Part shown: positions 9,208-18,824 of the stretch, piece by piece | Layout of the letters: every line of letters begins with the position of its first letter | Numbering within the stretch: position 1 is the first letter of the stretch | Assembly: GCF_900107415.1 (NCBI RefSeq) | Contig: NZ_FNPX01000001.1 | Span: 186,001-250,000, forward strand | From: Jannaschia faecimaris | GTDB lineage: Bacteria > Pseudomonadota > Alphaproteobacteria > Rhodobacterales > Rhodobacteraceae | Reading direction: 5' to 3' | Length of the DNA stretch: 64,000 nucleotides | The notes under the pieces: generated by a model | What the model saw: the letters and a program-made list of their open reading frames with translations, nothing else | Database searches by the model: none | Told to the model about the DNA's origin: nothing | Translations under genes and position numbers: made by a program

Positions 9208-9722
9208 TCCGGATCGCGCTCCTTCTCGCCCTCGCCAGCCCAGTTCAGGCCGCGACCCATGCCTTCTGCTGGGAGGGGGCGAACGGATACCGCGTGGAAG
9301 GCTTCATCACCTATCCCGACAGCGAGGCGGGCACCATCGTGACCGAAGACACGGTCACCGGCTTCGGGATCACCGGATGGCGCGGAAGCGATTATCTGGG
9401 CAAGTGGTCATTGGTGGAGCTTGCGCCCGAAACCTCCTTCACCCTGCAGTTCGACACCCGCACGCTGTCCTTTCCCATGGGTGGCTACCCGGAAAATGGT
9501 ACCTATCAGGAATGGAATGCCGACGGCACGGCGACCGATTGCGGGAACCCCGGTTTCGGCTTCAACGGCGGCAACCGGGCGCAGGATATCTGTGTAAACG
9601 GGCAGTTTATCGATGAGTCCGGCATAGCACCGGACACCCCGCTCGCCATTTCACCGGACGTGGGCAATCCCTGCGGCCCCTTGCCGATGTCATCTCTGGC
9701 GATTCCGCGTCGCCGCGCATGA
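9204..9722 (+). CDS. secreted hypothetical protein coupled to folC
   Basis: A 172-residue protein with a signal peptide (MIRIALLLALASPVQAA). The mature part is beta-rich and glycine/aromatic-rich. It holds four cysteines, enough for two disulfides, which suits the periplasm or outside. The ATG overlaps the folC stop by four bases. I do not recognise a domain. The pairing with cytosolic folate and fatty-acid genes looks like transcriptional convenience rather than shared function. Confidence 0.75.
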   Translation: MIRIALLLALASPVQAATHAFCWEGANGYRVEGFITYPDSEAGTIVTEDTVTGFGITGWRGSDYLGKWSLVELAPETSFTLQFDTRTLSFPMGGYPENGTYQEWNADGTATDCGNPGFGFNGGNRAQDICVNGQFIDESGIAPDTPLAISPDVGNPCGPLPMSSLAIPRRRA

Positions 9723-9820
9723 CGCCTTGGTCGCGCACGCTTGCAACCGCCTCACCTGGTTGACCGCGATCAGGGATGTCGTCGCTGCGCCGATCATCGC
9801 GGAGGATGCGCGGGGCAGAC

Positions 9821-10885
9821 TTAGCCCGGCGCGTCCACGTCCGCGCCCCAATCCGCCGCCTGCATTTCGCGCAGGCGCGACGCGGTGCGGTCGAATTCGA
9901 ACCGGCCTTCGCCAGCCTCATAAAGCTCTTCGGGTTCGGCCGCCGCCGAGATAATCAACTGCACCTTTGCCTCGTAGAGTGCATCGATCAGCGTTACGAA
10001 ACGCTTGGCCTCGTTGTTCTGCGCCCGGCTCAGGCGTGGCACGTCGGTCAGGATCAGAGCACGCACCGCCCGCGCCAAGGCAAGGTAATCGCCCGCGCCC
10101 AGCGGGCGGCCGCACAGCTGATCGAAGGACGCGCGCGCCACGCCGGATACATAGTCGTCCAGCCGCACATCGCGGCCCTTCACCTTCAGCGTAAGACCGT
10201 CATTGCGCCCGTTGGACAGCCGCCGCCAGATGTCGTCCAACGGCCCGCCACCGACGAAATAGACCTGCTCGTCGCCTAACCGGTCCTGTCGGTAATCGCG
10301 CGCTGCGGCCAGTTCGTGAACGATCATGCGTTCCTTGATCAGGTCGATGAACGGCAAGAACAGCGCCCGGTTCAAACCGTCCTTGTAAAGGTCGTCTGGC
10401 ACTCGGTTCGATGTGGTCACGACGCGCACGCCAGCGGCAAACAGCTTTTCGAACAGGCGTCCCACGATCATCGCGTCGGTGATGTCGGTGACCTGCATCT
10501 CGTCGAAGCAGAGTACACGAACCTCGGCAATGATAGCGTCGGCCACGGGGGTCAACGCGTCATCGACGCCGCGTTTGCGGGCGGCGTGCATCCCCTCGTG
10601 CACCTCCTGCATGAACGCGTGGAAATGGACACGGCGTGACGGCACGGGCGAGGCTTCGTGGAACAGGTCCATAAGCATCGACTTGCCGCGCCCCACGCCT
10701 CCCCAGAGGTAGCAACCCATTGGCCCCCCCGGTTCCTTCTTCCGCGAAAAGAAGCCGCGCTTTGGCGGGGTTGCGGTCAGCGCCTGCCGGACTTTTTCCA
10801 GCGGTTCCAGCGCCGCCCTCTGCGCGGCATCACCGCTGAGGGAGCCGTCGGCCACGTGCGTTTCGTAAAGTTCGTACAAATCCAT
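9821..10885 (-). CDS. zapE: cell division protein ZapE (AFG1-like ATPase)
   Basis: A 354-residue AAA-type P-loop ATPase. Walker A is GGVGRGKS (about 62-69), Walker B is VLCFDEMQ (Asp128, Glu129), and TTSNR forms sensor 1. In E. coli ZapE associates with the Z ring and affects FtsZ bundling; the mitochondrial homologue AFG1/LACE1 helps clear misfolded inner-membrane proteins. The frame stays open 75 codons upstream, but conservation begins at MDLYELYE (10885), so the longer start is rejected. The neighbouring gene on the other strand starts 121 bp away. Confidence 0.93.
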   Translation of the reverse strand: MDLYELYETHVADGSLSGDAAQRAALEPLEKVRQALTATPPKRGFFSRKKEPGGPMGCYLWGGVGRGKSMLMDLFHEASPVPSRRVHFHAFMQEVHEGMHAARKRGVDDALTPVADAIIAEVRVLCFDEMQVTDITDAMIVGRLFEKLFAAGVRVVTTSNRVPDDLYKDGLNRALFLPFIDLIKERMIVHELAAARDYRQDRLGDEQVYFVGGGPLDDIWRRLSNGRNDGLTLKVKGRDVRLDDYVSGVARASFDQLCGRPLGAGDYLALARAVRALILTDVPRLSRAQNNEAKRFVTLIDALYEAKVQLIISAAAEPEELYEAGEGRFEFDRTASRLREMQAADWGADVDAPG

Positions 10886-11006
10886 GGGCCGCAGGTAGCC
10901 CGGTGTGCGGGGACACATCAACGTATGTAATGAAAAATGCACGATTTCTGTTTTTACGCCGAAACCTCCGCACGGCAAATGCTTCGGCCTGAACCGGAGT
11001 GCCAAG

Positions 11007-12239
11007 ATGAAAACTGACCGACTGCTGACACCCGTCCTGATATCGGGCTGTATCGTCTTGATGATCGGCTTTGCCATCCGCGCCAGTTTCGGGGTGTTCC
11101 AATTGCCCATCGCGACGGAATTTGGCTGGGCGCGCGCCGAATTTTCGCTGGCTATTGCGATCCAGAATCTGGCCTAGGGTATCGGACAGCCGATCTTCGG
11201 GGCCATCGCGGACCGGTTCGGCGACCGCAAGGCAATCATACTGGGCGTGATATGCTATGCTGCCGGCCTGGTGTTGTCGTCGTTCGCGACCACCCCCGGC
11301 GAGCATCAGTTGCTGGAAATCCTGGTCGGCTTCGGAGTCGCGGGCATGGGATTTGGCGTAATCCTTGCCGTGGTCGGTCGCGCCGCCTCGGATGAGAACC
11401 GGTGGATGACACTTGGTATCGCCAACGCAGCCGGACCGCTGGGGCAGGTTTTCGGCGTACCGGCGGCGGAGTTCCTGCTGGCCTTCTATTCCTGGCAGGA
11501 GGTGTTCATCATCTTCGCAGCCGTGGTTGGGCTTTCGTTGCTGGCATTGCCGATGATGCGCGCGCCCGTCGTCTCCAAGGCCGACCTCGAGGAGACATTC
11601 TCGGAAATCCTGGGCAAGGCCTTTCGTGATCCCTCCTATGCGCTGATCTTCATCGGGTTCTTTTCCTGCGGCTATCAGCTGGCGTTCATCACGGCGCATT
11701 TCCCGGCGCTGGTGACCGAGATGTGCGGCCCGATCGACCCGAATGGCACCCTCTATTCGATGGGCATCACCTCGACGTCGGTGCTTGGCGCGGTCTCGAT
11801 CTCGCTCATCGGGCTCGCCAATATCGCGGGCACGCTCTACGCGGGTTATCTGGGAAAACGGTATTCGCGCAAATACCTGCTGGCGGGCATCTACGTTGGG
11901 CGGACCGTTGTGGCCGCTGCCTTCATCGCGTTCCCAATCACGCCGCTGAGTGTGATCCTGTTCTCGGTTGCGATGGGGTCGCTGTGGCTGGCGACGGTTC
12001 CGCTCACCAGTGGTCTGGTCGCGCATATTTACGGCATGCGGTACATGGGCACGCTTTATGGGCTGGTGTTCTTTTCCCATCAGTTGGGAAGTTTTCTCGG
12101 CGTCTGGCTGGGTGGCACACTCTACGATTCCACCGGGAGTTATGTTGCCGTCTGGTGGGTTGGCGTCGGCGTGGGTCTGCTGTCGGCAATTGTACATTTG
12201 CCGGTGAAGGAAGTGCCTCTGCGCCTGCGCACCACCTGA
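11007..12239 (+). pseudogene. MFS transporter interrupted by an in-frame TAG
   Basis: The frame from the ATG at 11007 reads a normal first transmembrane segment and the start of the second, hits TAG at 11175-11177, and continues in the same frame to 12239 with a typical MFS sequence. Read through the stop, the product would be 410 residues with about 12 membrane spans. The MFS loop 2-3 motif (GAIADRFGDRK) comes just after the stop. The local context (QNLA-stop-GIGQP) strongly suggests a Trp codon TGG changed to TAG, since QNLAWGIGQP is what relatives carry there. This is either a recent pseudogene, a suppressed stop or a sequencing error. An ATG at 11247 could give only a truncated protein. 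Substrate unknown; it resembles oxalate/formate- or monocarboxylate-type carriers. Confidence 0.85.
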
Positions 12240-12296
12240 GGGCTTGCCCAAGATCCATTTCCCGTCATCCTGTTCGCGATATCAATCGGGAGAGAC

Positions 12297-14048
12297 ATGA
12301 TGCGTATTCAACTTGGTCAGAGCCTGATCCTTTCGCTGCTGCTGGCGTCGCCCGCCTTGGCACAGCAGGCCGCAGATGCAGTCGCACCAGAAGCAGGCAG
12401 TAGCCTCGCCGTCGAGACCAACGCGCCGGTCACGGCGAACGACTGGATGGTGGCCGCCGCGAACCCACTGGCCGCCGCCGCGGGTGCCAACATCCTGCGC
12501 CAGGGCGGTAGTGCCGCCGACGCGATGGTCGCGGTACAGGCCGTGCTGGGGCTGGTAGAGCCGCAATCCTCCGGCTTGGGCGGAGGGGCATTTCTTGTTT
12601 ACTACGACGCGACCACAGGCGCGGTGACGACGCTGGACGGGCGCGAAACCGCGCCCATGGCCGCAACACCGACCCTGTTTCAGAAAGACGGAGAGCCCAT
12701 GGGGTTTTTCGATGCCGTCGTCGGCGGCCTTTCGGTCGGCACGCCGGGCACCCCCATGCTTATGGAAGAAGCGCACCGCCGCTGGGGCAACATGAACTGG
12801 CGCAGCCTGTTCACCGAGGCCATCGGCCACGCCGAGGGCGGCTTCACGGTCTCGCCCCGGCTGGCCATGCTGGTTGCAAGCGATGCCGAGCGGCTGTCCA
12901 CGTCGGAAGCCACGGCAGCGTATTTCCTCCCCGGTGGGACGCCGATCACCGAGGGGACGACGCTGACCAACCCAGCCTACGGCACGACATTGCGGACAAT
13001 CGCGGCCGAGGGAGCCGATGCCTTCTATGACGGCGAAATCGCCGAAGGTATCGTTGCCACCGTCCGCGGCGCGGCACAGCCGGGTGTTCTGTCGATGGAC
13101 GACCTTCAGGCTTATGACGTGGTACAGCGCGATGCCGTCTGCGCGCCCTATCGCGGGGCGGAGATCTGCGGCATGGGGCCGCCATCATCCGGTGCGCTGA
13201 CCGTGGGGCAAATCCTGGGCCTGCTGGAGCCGTTCGACCTGGCCGCCATGGGGCCCGACTCGGCTGATGCCTGGCGGCTGATCGGCGATGCCTCGCGCCT
13301 CGCCTTCGCCGACCGGGGCCGCTACATGGCAGACAGCGACTTCGTCCCGGTCCCGACGGCGGGCCTTGTCGATCCGGTCTACCTGGCCGAACGCGCGGAG
13401 TTGCTGCGCGGCGATGACGCCCTGCCCGAAGTCGCCCCCGGCACGCCGCCCTTCGATCATGCGGCCCTGACCTGGGCCGACGATGCCAGCATCGAATTGC
13501 CCTCCACGTCCCACATCTCGATCGTGGATGCGGACGGCAACGCGCTTTCGATGACCACCACAATCGAGAACGGCTTCGGATCGCGGCTCATGGCACCGGG
13601 CGGGTTCCTGTTGAACAACGAACTGACCGACTTCAGCTTCCGCACCCACGTCGATGGCGTGCCCATCGCCAACCGGGTTGAGCCGGGCAAGCGTCCCCGT
13701 TCGTCCATGGCACCAACCATCGTGATGCAGGACGGCGACCCGGTTCTGGTCGTGGGATCGCCGGGCGGCAGCCGGATCATCGGCTACGTCGCCAAGACGA
13801 TCATCGCGCACATGGACTGGGGCATGGACGTACAGGAGGCCGTCGCCCTGCCGCACCTGGTTAACCGCTTCGGCACCTATGACGTGGAGGCCGGAACAAG
13901 CGCCGAGGGGCTGAGCGCTGCGCTGACCGAAATGGGCTTCGAGGTAAACGCCCGTGACCTGACGTCCGGCCTGCACGTGATCGCCGTAGGCGAGACGTTG
14001 CAGGGGGGTGCCGATCCCCGCCGCGAAGGCGTGGCCATCGGGGAATAA
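12297..14048 (+). CDS. ggt: gamma-glutamyltransferase
   Basis: A periplasmic N-terminal-nucleophile enzyme that cleaves the gamma-glutamyl bond of glutathione and transfers or hydrolyses it. The 583-residue precursor has a signal peptide (MMRIQLGQSLILSLLLASPALA) and self-cleaves before the catalytic Thr, here Thr404 in TSHISIVDADGN. The Gly-Gly-Ser oxyanion loop is GSPGGSR and the substrate-binding stretch RPRSSMAPTIV is present. A GGGAGA site precedes the ATG pair. It lies 57 bp after the broken MFS gene on the same strand; a functional link would be speculative. Confidence 0.95.
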   Translation: MMRIQLGQSLILSLLLASPALAQQAADAVAPEAGSSLAVETNAPVTANDWMVAAANPLAAAAGANILRQGGSAADAMVAVQAVLGLVEPQSSGLGGGAFLVYYDATTGAVTTLDGRETAPMAATPTLFQKDGEPMGFFDAVVGGLSVGTPGTPMLMEEAHRRWGNMNWRSLFTEAIGHAEGGFTVSPRLAMLVASDAERLSTSEATAAYFLPGGTPITEGTTLTNPAYGTTLRTIAAEGADAFYDGEIAEGIVATVRGAAQPGVLSMDDLQAYDVVQRDAVCAPYRGAEICGMGPPSSGALTVGQILGLLEPFDLAAMGPDSADAWRLIGDASRLAFADRGRYMADSDFVPVPTAGLVDPVYLAERAELLRGDDALPEVAPGTPPFDHAALTWADDASIELPSTSHISIVDADGNALSMTTTIENGFGSRLMAPGGFLLNNELTDFSFRTHVDGVPIANRVEPGKRPRSSMAPTIVMQDGDPVLVVGSPGGSRIIGYVAKTIIAHMDWGMDVQEAVALPHLVNRFGTYDVEAGTSAEGLSAALTEMGFEVNARDLTSGLHVIAVGETLQGGADPRREGVAIGE

Positions 14049-14236
14049 CGGGAGGTCCGTCGCGCGGGCAGAAACGCCCGGCGTAGCTGTTCTCAGTAAG
14101 GACGGGCTTCAAAGGCGGGCTTCCATCAAATGTGTCGCCGATTGCGCCCTACGCGGGCGCAGTCGGCAGCACTGCTGGGGGCGGCAACATGCCGTGTCTA
14201 TCGCAGCCCCATTTCATTTTCGTGAGGGGCAGGCGG

Positions 14237-15028
14237 TCACATTTGAGCGATGACAACATGTACCGCGTCTGGATACCGGATCCGTCCGGCAACGACATAG
14301 GGCTGCAGCATGGTTGATATCTGATCGATCAACATTCGCTTTCTCTTCTCCGAAAGAGCCGCGAAAGCACCGGCGATCGGCATGGAACCCAAGTGCAGTG
14401 GAACAAATTCCTCCGCCAAAGGTACGTCGATCAACTGCTCCTGCCTCAGGAGAGTGACTCTCGAAAAACCCGCGGCGCGCACCTGTCTCTCCAGATCTTC
14501 GGCAGTCGGTGTTTCCCTCTGGGAGCGTTGCTGGCTCGCAATCTGGGGTGAGACGTGCTGCTCCAGCGCTTTGCAAATCGCCTCGGTGTACGGACAGTGC
14601 CCATCCCAGATCGAGAATGCCAGGCGACCACCGGGTGCGAGAAGCCGACCCATTTCGATCAGCGCTGCGGGTTTGTCGGGGAAATAATGATAGCCGTGCT
14701 GCGAAATGACCGCGTCGAAGCTTCCATCAGGGAAGCCGCTTTCGACCACGTCGCTCTCGACCCAGCCGATATCGCGCCCCGCAGCCAACTTCATCGCTTT
14801 TGCAAGCATCGCGGCATTTACATCGAGCCCTTTCACGAGGCCTTGATGGCCAACCCTGTCCTTCGCCAATCGTGTGGTGACGCCCGTCCCGCAAGCGACG
14901 TCCAGCACGCGGTCGCCGGGTTCAAGCGAAATGGAGTCGAGAAGTGATTTGGCCCACTTGCCGAACCACAGCGGAACCATCACCCGCTCATAGATTTCCG
15001 GGCCGCTGCCAGCCAACTGAAATGTCAT
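14237..15028 (-). CDS. class I SAM-dependent methyltransferase
   Basis: A 263-residue UbiE/COQ5-like methyltransferase. Motif I is VLDVACGTG (about 42-50), and the second acidic position falls in VKGLDVNAAML. Motif II/post-II lies in FDAVISQHGYHYFPD, and LLAPGGRLAF follows. The Trp/Tyr-rich C-terminal half should bind the methyl acceptor, which cannot be deduced. The gene stands alone: 188 bp without a gene separate it from ggt (convergent) and 242 bp upstream hold no recognisable gene. Confidence 0.85.
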   Translation of the reverse strand: MTFQLAGSGPEIYERVMVPLWFGKWAKSLLDSISLEPGDRVLDVACGTGVTTRLAKDRVGHQGLVKGLDVNAAMLAKAMKLAAGRDIGWVESDVVESGFPDGSFDAVISQHGYHYFPDKPAALIEMGRLLAPGGRLAFSIWDGHCPYTEAICKALEQHVSPQIASQQRSQRETPTAEDLERQVRAAGFSRVTLLRQEQLIDVPLAEEFVPLHLGSMPIAGAFAALSEKRKRMLIDQISTMLQPYVVAGRIRYPDAVHVVIAQM

Positions 15029-15270
15029 GATCCCGTCCTTCCCACACTCGCGAACCTACAGAAAATACGCGAACTGGACGAGGCTAGCCGATTGCCGACT
15101 GGCTGCATACGTTCTTGCTTGCGACCTTACCGGCGCACTCACGGGTTGAACGTCCATCACGTAAGGATGCGCCCGGCGTTGGCCTTGGGGCGGCGGAGGT
15201 GCCGCGGGGCGTGCCTGACGATGCAATGTGCCCCGCAAGGGCTCCACCGGTATGGCGAAGCCCCGGCCCT
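15029..15270. other. gene-free stretch upstream of the methyltransferase gene
   Basis: These 242 bp lie between the start of the methyltransferase gene and the stop of the secreted-protein gene, both leftward. They contain only frames with poor coding character, including a proline/arginine-rich 63-codon one. The promoter of the methyltransferase gene must be here, but I could not pick a convincing -35/-10 pair. Confidence 0.4.
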
Positions 15271-15750
15271 TTATTGGCTTGCGGGCTCGCAGGGGCCGCC
15301 CGCAAGGCAGGTCTCGGCTTGGGCCAAGAATTCCGGCGTCGCCGTCAGCATGAAAACAGGGCAGGGACTGGACACCAAAACGTTCTCGCTCTCGCGTCGT
15401 TCAATGAAAGCCAACACCCGACCAATCGGCACGCCCCCGCACCAGGGACCGGAGCAGTCCACCTGAACCGTGACCGGGAAGACAGCGTCCTGCGTGAAAC
15501 CGTCCTCGGCGGCCAAACGCCCGCTGAACTGCGCCTCGACGGAGTAGCCAGGCCTGTTGTTCGGATCGGCAGGTTCAGGGAGGGTCTGCCCCGGCAGAAC
15601 CTGCACACGACCCACGGCCAGCACGTATTCCTCCTCGGCGGCGCTTGCTGCCTGGAAACTGGCCGCGACCGACGCGGGTGTGCAAGACAGGGCGGCGGCC
15701 TGTCCTGCGATGCAGGTCGACAGGAAGCTGGCGAGAATGGCTCTCTTCAT
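15271..15750 (-). CDS. secreted cysteine-rich hypothetical protein
   Basis: A 159-residue precursor with a clean signal peptide (MKRAILASFLSTCIAGQAAA). GGAGAG four bases before the ATG at 15750 supports this start over one 28 codons upstream. The mature protein has about six cysteines (LSCTP, VDCSGPWCGG, SSPCP, ETCLAGGPC), so it is probably disulfide-bonded in the periplasm. No family is recognised. It lies downstream of rppH but about 100 bp separate them, so it may have its own promoter. Confidence 0.72.
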   Translation of the reverse strand: MKRAILASFLSTCIAGQAAALSCTPASVAASFQAASAAEEEYVLAVGRVQVLPGQTLPEPADPNNRPGYSVEAQFSGRLAAEDGFTQDAVFPVTVQVDCSGPWCGGVPIGRVLAFIERRESENVLVSSPCPVFMLTATPEFLAQAETCLAGGPCEPASQ

Positions 15751-15852
15751 TTGACTCTCCGCTGGATGAGTTTGTGGGCACGATTGGGGCCGTAATTGGC
15801 CCCCTGGCAATACCATGGAAAAAATCGTCGCCATCCGGCGGGATGTTGCCCG

Positions 15853-16326
15853 TTAAAGCAGGCCGAATTTCGTCAGAACCGTCTGGTAAATGTCGCGCTT
15901 GAACGGAACGATGGAGGCCAGAACCGCATCGGCGGGCATCCAGGCCCACCGGGCAAATTCGCGTTCGTGGTAGTCCAGATCCACCGCATCATCCGGCCCA
16001 TCATAGGCAAAGCGGAACCAATGTTGTTTCTGACCCCGGTACTTCCCCTTCCAGAGCTTTGCGACCAGATCCTCCGGCAGATCATATGGCAACGGATCGC
16101 CCAGGACATCTACCATCTGAACGGCGGCGGGGGAAATTCCCGTCTCCTCCTGCAACTCACGCAGGGCGGCGGCGCGCGGAGCCTCACCTTTGTCGATCCC
16201 ACCTTGAGGCATTTGCCATGCACCGGGAAAATTCAGTCTTTCTCCAACCCAGATCAGGCCCTCCGGGTTGGTCAGACATACGCCCGCACAGGGGCGATAG
16301 GGCAACTTGGCGATGTCGTCGGGCAT
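15853..16326 (-). CDS. rppH: RNA pyrophosphohydrolase
   Basis: A Nudix hydrolase of 157 residues that removes pyrophosphate from the 5' end of mRNA and so triggers RNase E-dependent decay. The Nudix box GX5EX7REUXEEXGU is complete at about residues 42-64 (GGIDKGEAPRAAALRELQEE). The N-terminal YRPCAGVCL and the MPQGG preceding the box are characteristic of RppH. It is the last gene of the operon that begins with rsfS and lies 65 bp after ctpA, with AAAGG ahead of its ATG. Confidence 0.94.
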   Translation of the reverse strand: MPDDIAKLPYRPCAGVCLTNPEGLIWVGERLNFPGAWQMPQGGIDKGEAPRAAALRELQEETGISPAAVQMVDVLGDPLPYDLPEDLVAKLWKGKYRGQKQHWFRFAYDGPDDAVDLDYHEREFARWAWMPADAVLASIVPFKRDIYQTVLTKFGLL

Positions 16327-16391
16327 CAGGGCGGCCTTTCACACAGAAGGGGCGACCGACCGGCCGCCCCCGAATTGAGACATCTTGCGGA

Positions 16392-17726
16392 TCAGCGCTC
16401 GATTGCTGTCAGGCCCTTCAGAATATCGATGGCATAGGCCATCTGGTAATCTTCCTCGCGCAGCTTGGCGGCCTCCTCGGCGGCCTCCTGCTCCTGGCGG
16501 ATCTGCTCCTGCTGATCTTCGGACAGGCTGTCGTTCGAGAGCGAGCCGCGCAGACCGGCCTCGGACCGACGGGGACGGGTCTGCGTCTCCTCATCCTCGG
16601 AGGCGGCGGGATCGCGCCGCGGCTGCACCACGACGATATCGGGCGAGATGCCCAACGCCTGGATCGACCGGCCCGACGGCGTGTAATACCGCGCCGTCGT
16701 CAGACGGATGGCTCCATCCCCGCGCACAGGCATGATCGTCTGGACCGACCCCTTGCCAAAGGACTTGGTGCCCACGACCACAGCACGGCGGTGGTCCTGC
16801 AGCGCGCCGGCGACGATTTCAGATGCCGAAGCAGAGCCGCCGTTGATCAGAACGACCATCGGCAGCCCCTCGATCAGGTCGCCGTCCCTGGCATTGAAGC
16901 GGTCGCCGCCTTCGCTTTCGCGCGACCGGGTAGAGACGATTTCCCCTTGGTTCAGGAAGGCATCGGCCAGGTCCACGCCCGCCGTCAAAAGGCCACCGGG
17001 GTTATTGCGCAGATCCAGGACAACGCCATTCACGCCCTCCAGCCCACCCATCTCCGCGACCACTTCGTCGAAGCCGTCACGTACATTCGGCAGGGTTTGG
17101 TCGTTGAAGGTAGAGGCCCGGATGACGATGCTGTCGCCCTCACGACGGACGCGGGCCGCAGTCAGTTTGATCGTATCGCGGGTGATCGTGATGTCGATCG
17201 GTTCTTCCAGCCCATCACGTACGATGGTGACAACGATGTCGCTGCCGACCGGACCGCGCATCAACTCCACCGCTTCTTCCAACGTGAACCCGAGGATGTT
17301 CTCTCCGTCGACGGCCGTGATGAAGTCGCCGGCCTCGACGCCCGCTTCGAACGCGGGCGTGCCGTCCATGGGAGTGATGACCTTGACGTAACCCTCTTCC
17401 TGCGTGACCTCGATGCCAAGGCCGCCAAATTCGCCGCGCGTGTCGGTCTGCATATCCTCGAAGTCGCGGGGTGGCAGGTAGGACGAATGCGGATCGAGCG
17501 AAGTCAGCATGCCGTTGATCGCCGCCTCGATGAGGTCGCCCTCGTCGACTTCTTCGACGTATTGGTTGCGGATACGTTCGAACACGATGCCGAACAGGTC
17601 CAATTGTTCGTATACCGTGGCTTCCTCAGCTTCCTGCGCGAACAGCGGGCCGGCGACCTGAGTCGTCGTCAGAATGCCAGCAAGGATGCCGCAAGTTGCA
17701 GCCATCGCCATCTTTTTCATCTTCAT
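16392..17726 (-). CDS. ctpA: S41-family carboxy-terminal processing peptidase
   Basis: A periplasmic serine protease of 444 residues: signal sequence/anchor (residues 1-30), PDZ domain (about 95-180) and S41 catalytic core. The Ser/Lys dyad is Ser300 (GSASASEI) and Lys325 (KSFGKGSVQ), with the 25-residue spacing seen in E. coli Prc. Family members trim the C-termini of lipoproteins and of peptidoglycan hydrolases. The upstream gene, 3 bases away, encodes an EnvC-like hydrolase activator, so the pair fits wall remodelling at division. The tail is Glu/Gln-rich and probably helical. Confidence 0.94.
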   Translation of the reverse strand: MKMKKMAMAATCGILAGILTTTQVAGPLFAQEAEEATVYEQLDLFGIVFERIRNQYVEEVDEGDLIEAAINGMLTSLDPHSSYLPPRDFEDMQTDTRGEFGGLGIEVTQEEGYVKVITPMDGTPAFEAGVEAGDFITAVDGENILGFTLEEAVELMRGPVGSDIVVTIVRDGLEEPIDITITRDTIKLTAARVRREGDSIVIRASTFNDQTLPNVRDGFDEVVAEMGGLEGVNGVVLDLRNNPGGLLTAGVDLADAFLNQGEIVSTRSRESEGGDRFNARDGDLIEGLPMVVLINGGSASASEIVAGALQDHRRAVVVGTKSFGKGSVQTIMPVRGDGAIRLTTARYYTPSGRSIQALGISPDIVVVQPRRDPAASEDEETQTRPRRSEAGLRGSLSNDSLSEDQQEQIRQEQEAAEEAAKLREEDYQMAYAIDILKGLTAIER

Positions 17727-17729
17727 CCC

Positions 17730-18824
17730 CTACTCGGTGGCGAACCAGTTCGCCGGATCCTCGGGCGTGCCGCCCTGTCTGACTTCAATATAAAGCGTCT
17801 CGGGGCGCAAAGCGCCACCGCCCATGACGGATTCACGCAGGTTTTCCGTCCCATCCGGCAAACGCCCGCCCATCAAACCCAGTGGCGCGCCCAGTCGCAG
17901 AATTTCCGTCTGGCGAGCGTACACTTCCGACAGGCCGGCGAACACCAGAAGGGTGTCCGGACGTGGCTCCAGGATGATCACATTGCCGTAATCGAGAAGC
18001 GGGCCGGAATACCGGACGGTGCCGGCGACCGGTGCCGTCACGACGGCCGCGGCGGACGTGGCAAGCACCAGACCCGGACGCCTGATTTCCGCCGCATCAG
18101 GTTCGTTAAACCGCCGCAGGACGCGCCCCGCCACCGGCAAGGGCAACGGCAAGTCCATCTCGTTCGATTCTTTCGGTGGCAGTGCCCCAAGACCCAGCGC
18201 GAAGGCCTCCAGCGTATCGACGCGGCCCAGCAGGGCCGCGATGCGTGCGCTGTCTTCCGACAGGCGGGGTGGCAAGTCCGTCCGTTCCGCGATTGCCTCG
18301 GACAGGGCGACACGAGCCTCCTGCACCCCGGTCAAACCAAGCGCCAGGCTATCGGCGGCGGATTGCTCCAGCACGCGCAGGTCGCGCAGAGCGGCCAGAT
18401 CGTCGCGCAACACTTTCGCGCGCGCGTTCAACGCTGGGGCCACATCGCTCAGCATCATTGACGACCGTGCAGTTCCCAGCGGCCCTGAAGGGTGCATCAG
18501 AAGCAGCGGTACCGGCGCGCGCTCCATGGCTTGCAGCGCGGCCACCAGGCGACCGGTATCGGCCTCGCGCGCGGTCAGATCGGCCGTCAGCGCCCGCTCG
18601 CGGATCGCCAGTTGCCGAAGTCCGTCGCGCAGCGCCGACAGGCCGCCTTCGTAGGCTTGCACGATTTCGGTCAACGCATCCACGCGGTCGCCTGCCCCCT
18701 GTGCCTGCTCCAGCTGCCGGGCCGCGCGCGACAATTGCTCCGCCGCGGCCTGCGCCGTCTCGGCGGCGCTCTGCGCCTGCGCCGGCATGGCCAGCATCAA
18801 CAGAAGAGCAGCAAGGCGGATCAT
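17730..18824 (-). CDS. EnvC-like murein hydrolase activator (degenerate M23 domain)
   Basis: The product is 364 residues: signal peptide (MIRLAALLLMLAMPAQAQ), a coiled-coil region rich in Ala/Glu/Arg (about 20-225), and a C-terminal LytM/M23-like domain (about 260-360). The zinc-binding His/Asp residues of active M23 endopeptidases are missing (LVLATSAAAVVTAPVAGTV in place of the usual H-x-G-x-D region). This is as in E. coli EnvC, which activates amidases AmiA/B instead of cutting itself. The ATG overlaps the gpmI stop (ATGA), which rules out the much longer frame. Confidence 0.85.
   Translation of the reverse strand: MIRLAALLLMLAMPAQAQSAAETAQAAAEQLSRAARQLEQAQGAGDRVDALTEIVQAYEGGLSALRDGLRQLAIRERALTADLTAREADTGRLVAALQAMERAPVPLLLMHPSGPLGTARSSMMLSDVAPALNARAKVLRDDLAALRDLRVLEQSAADSLALGLTGVQEARVALSEAIAERTDLPPRLSEDSARIAALLGRVDTLEAFALGLGALPPKESNEMDLPLPLPVAGRVLRRFNEPDAAEIRRPGLVLATSAAAVVTAPVAGTVRYSGPLLDYGNVIILEPRPDTLLVFAGLSEVYARQTEILRLGAPLGLMGGRLPDGTENLRESVMGGGALRPETLYIEVRQGGTPEDPANWFATE

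Noticed and set aside
14049-14236. Possible small gene between ggt and the methyltransferase
   Set aside because: Only a 61- or 81-codon frame without ribosome site, conserved feature or codon bias.
15056-15247. 63-codon leftward frame upstream of the methyltransferase gene
   Set aside because: Pro/Arg/Ala-rich composition, no ribosome site and no conserved feature.
16059-18461. An 800-codon rightward open frame
   Set aside because: Antisense to rppH, ctpA and the EnvC-like gene, with the composition of a shadow frame.
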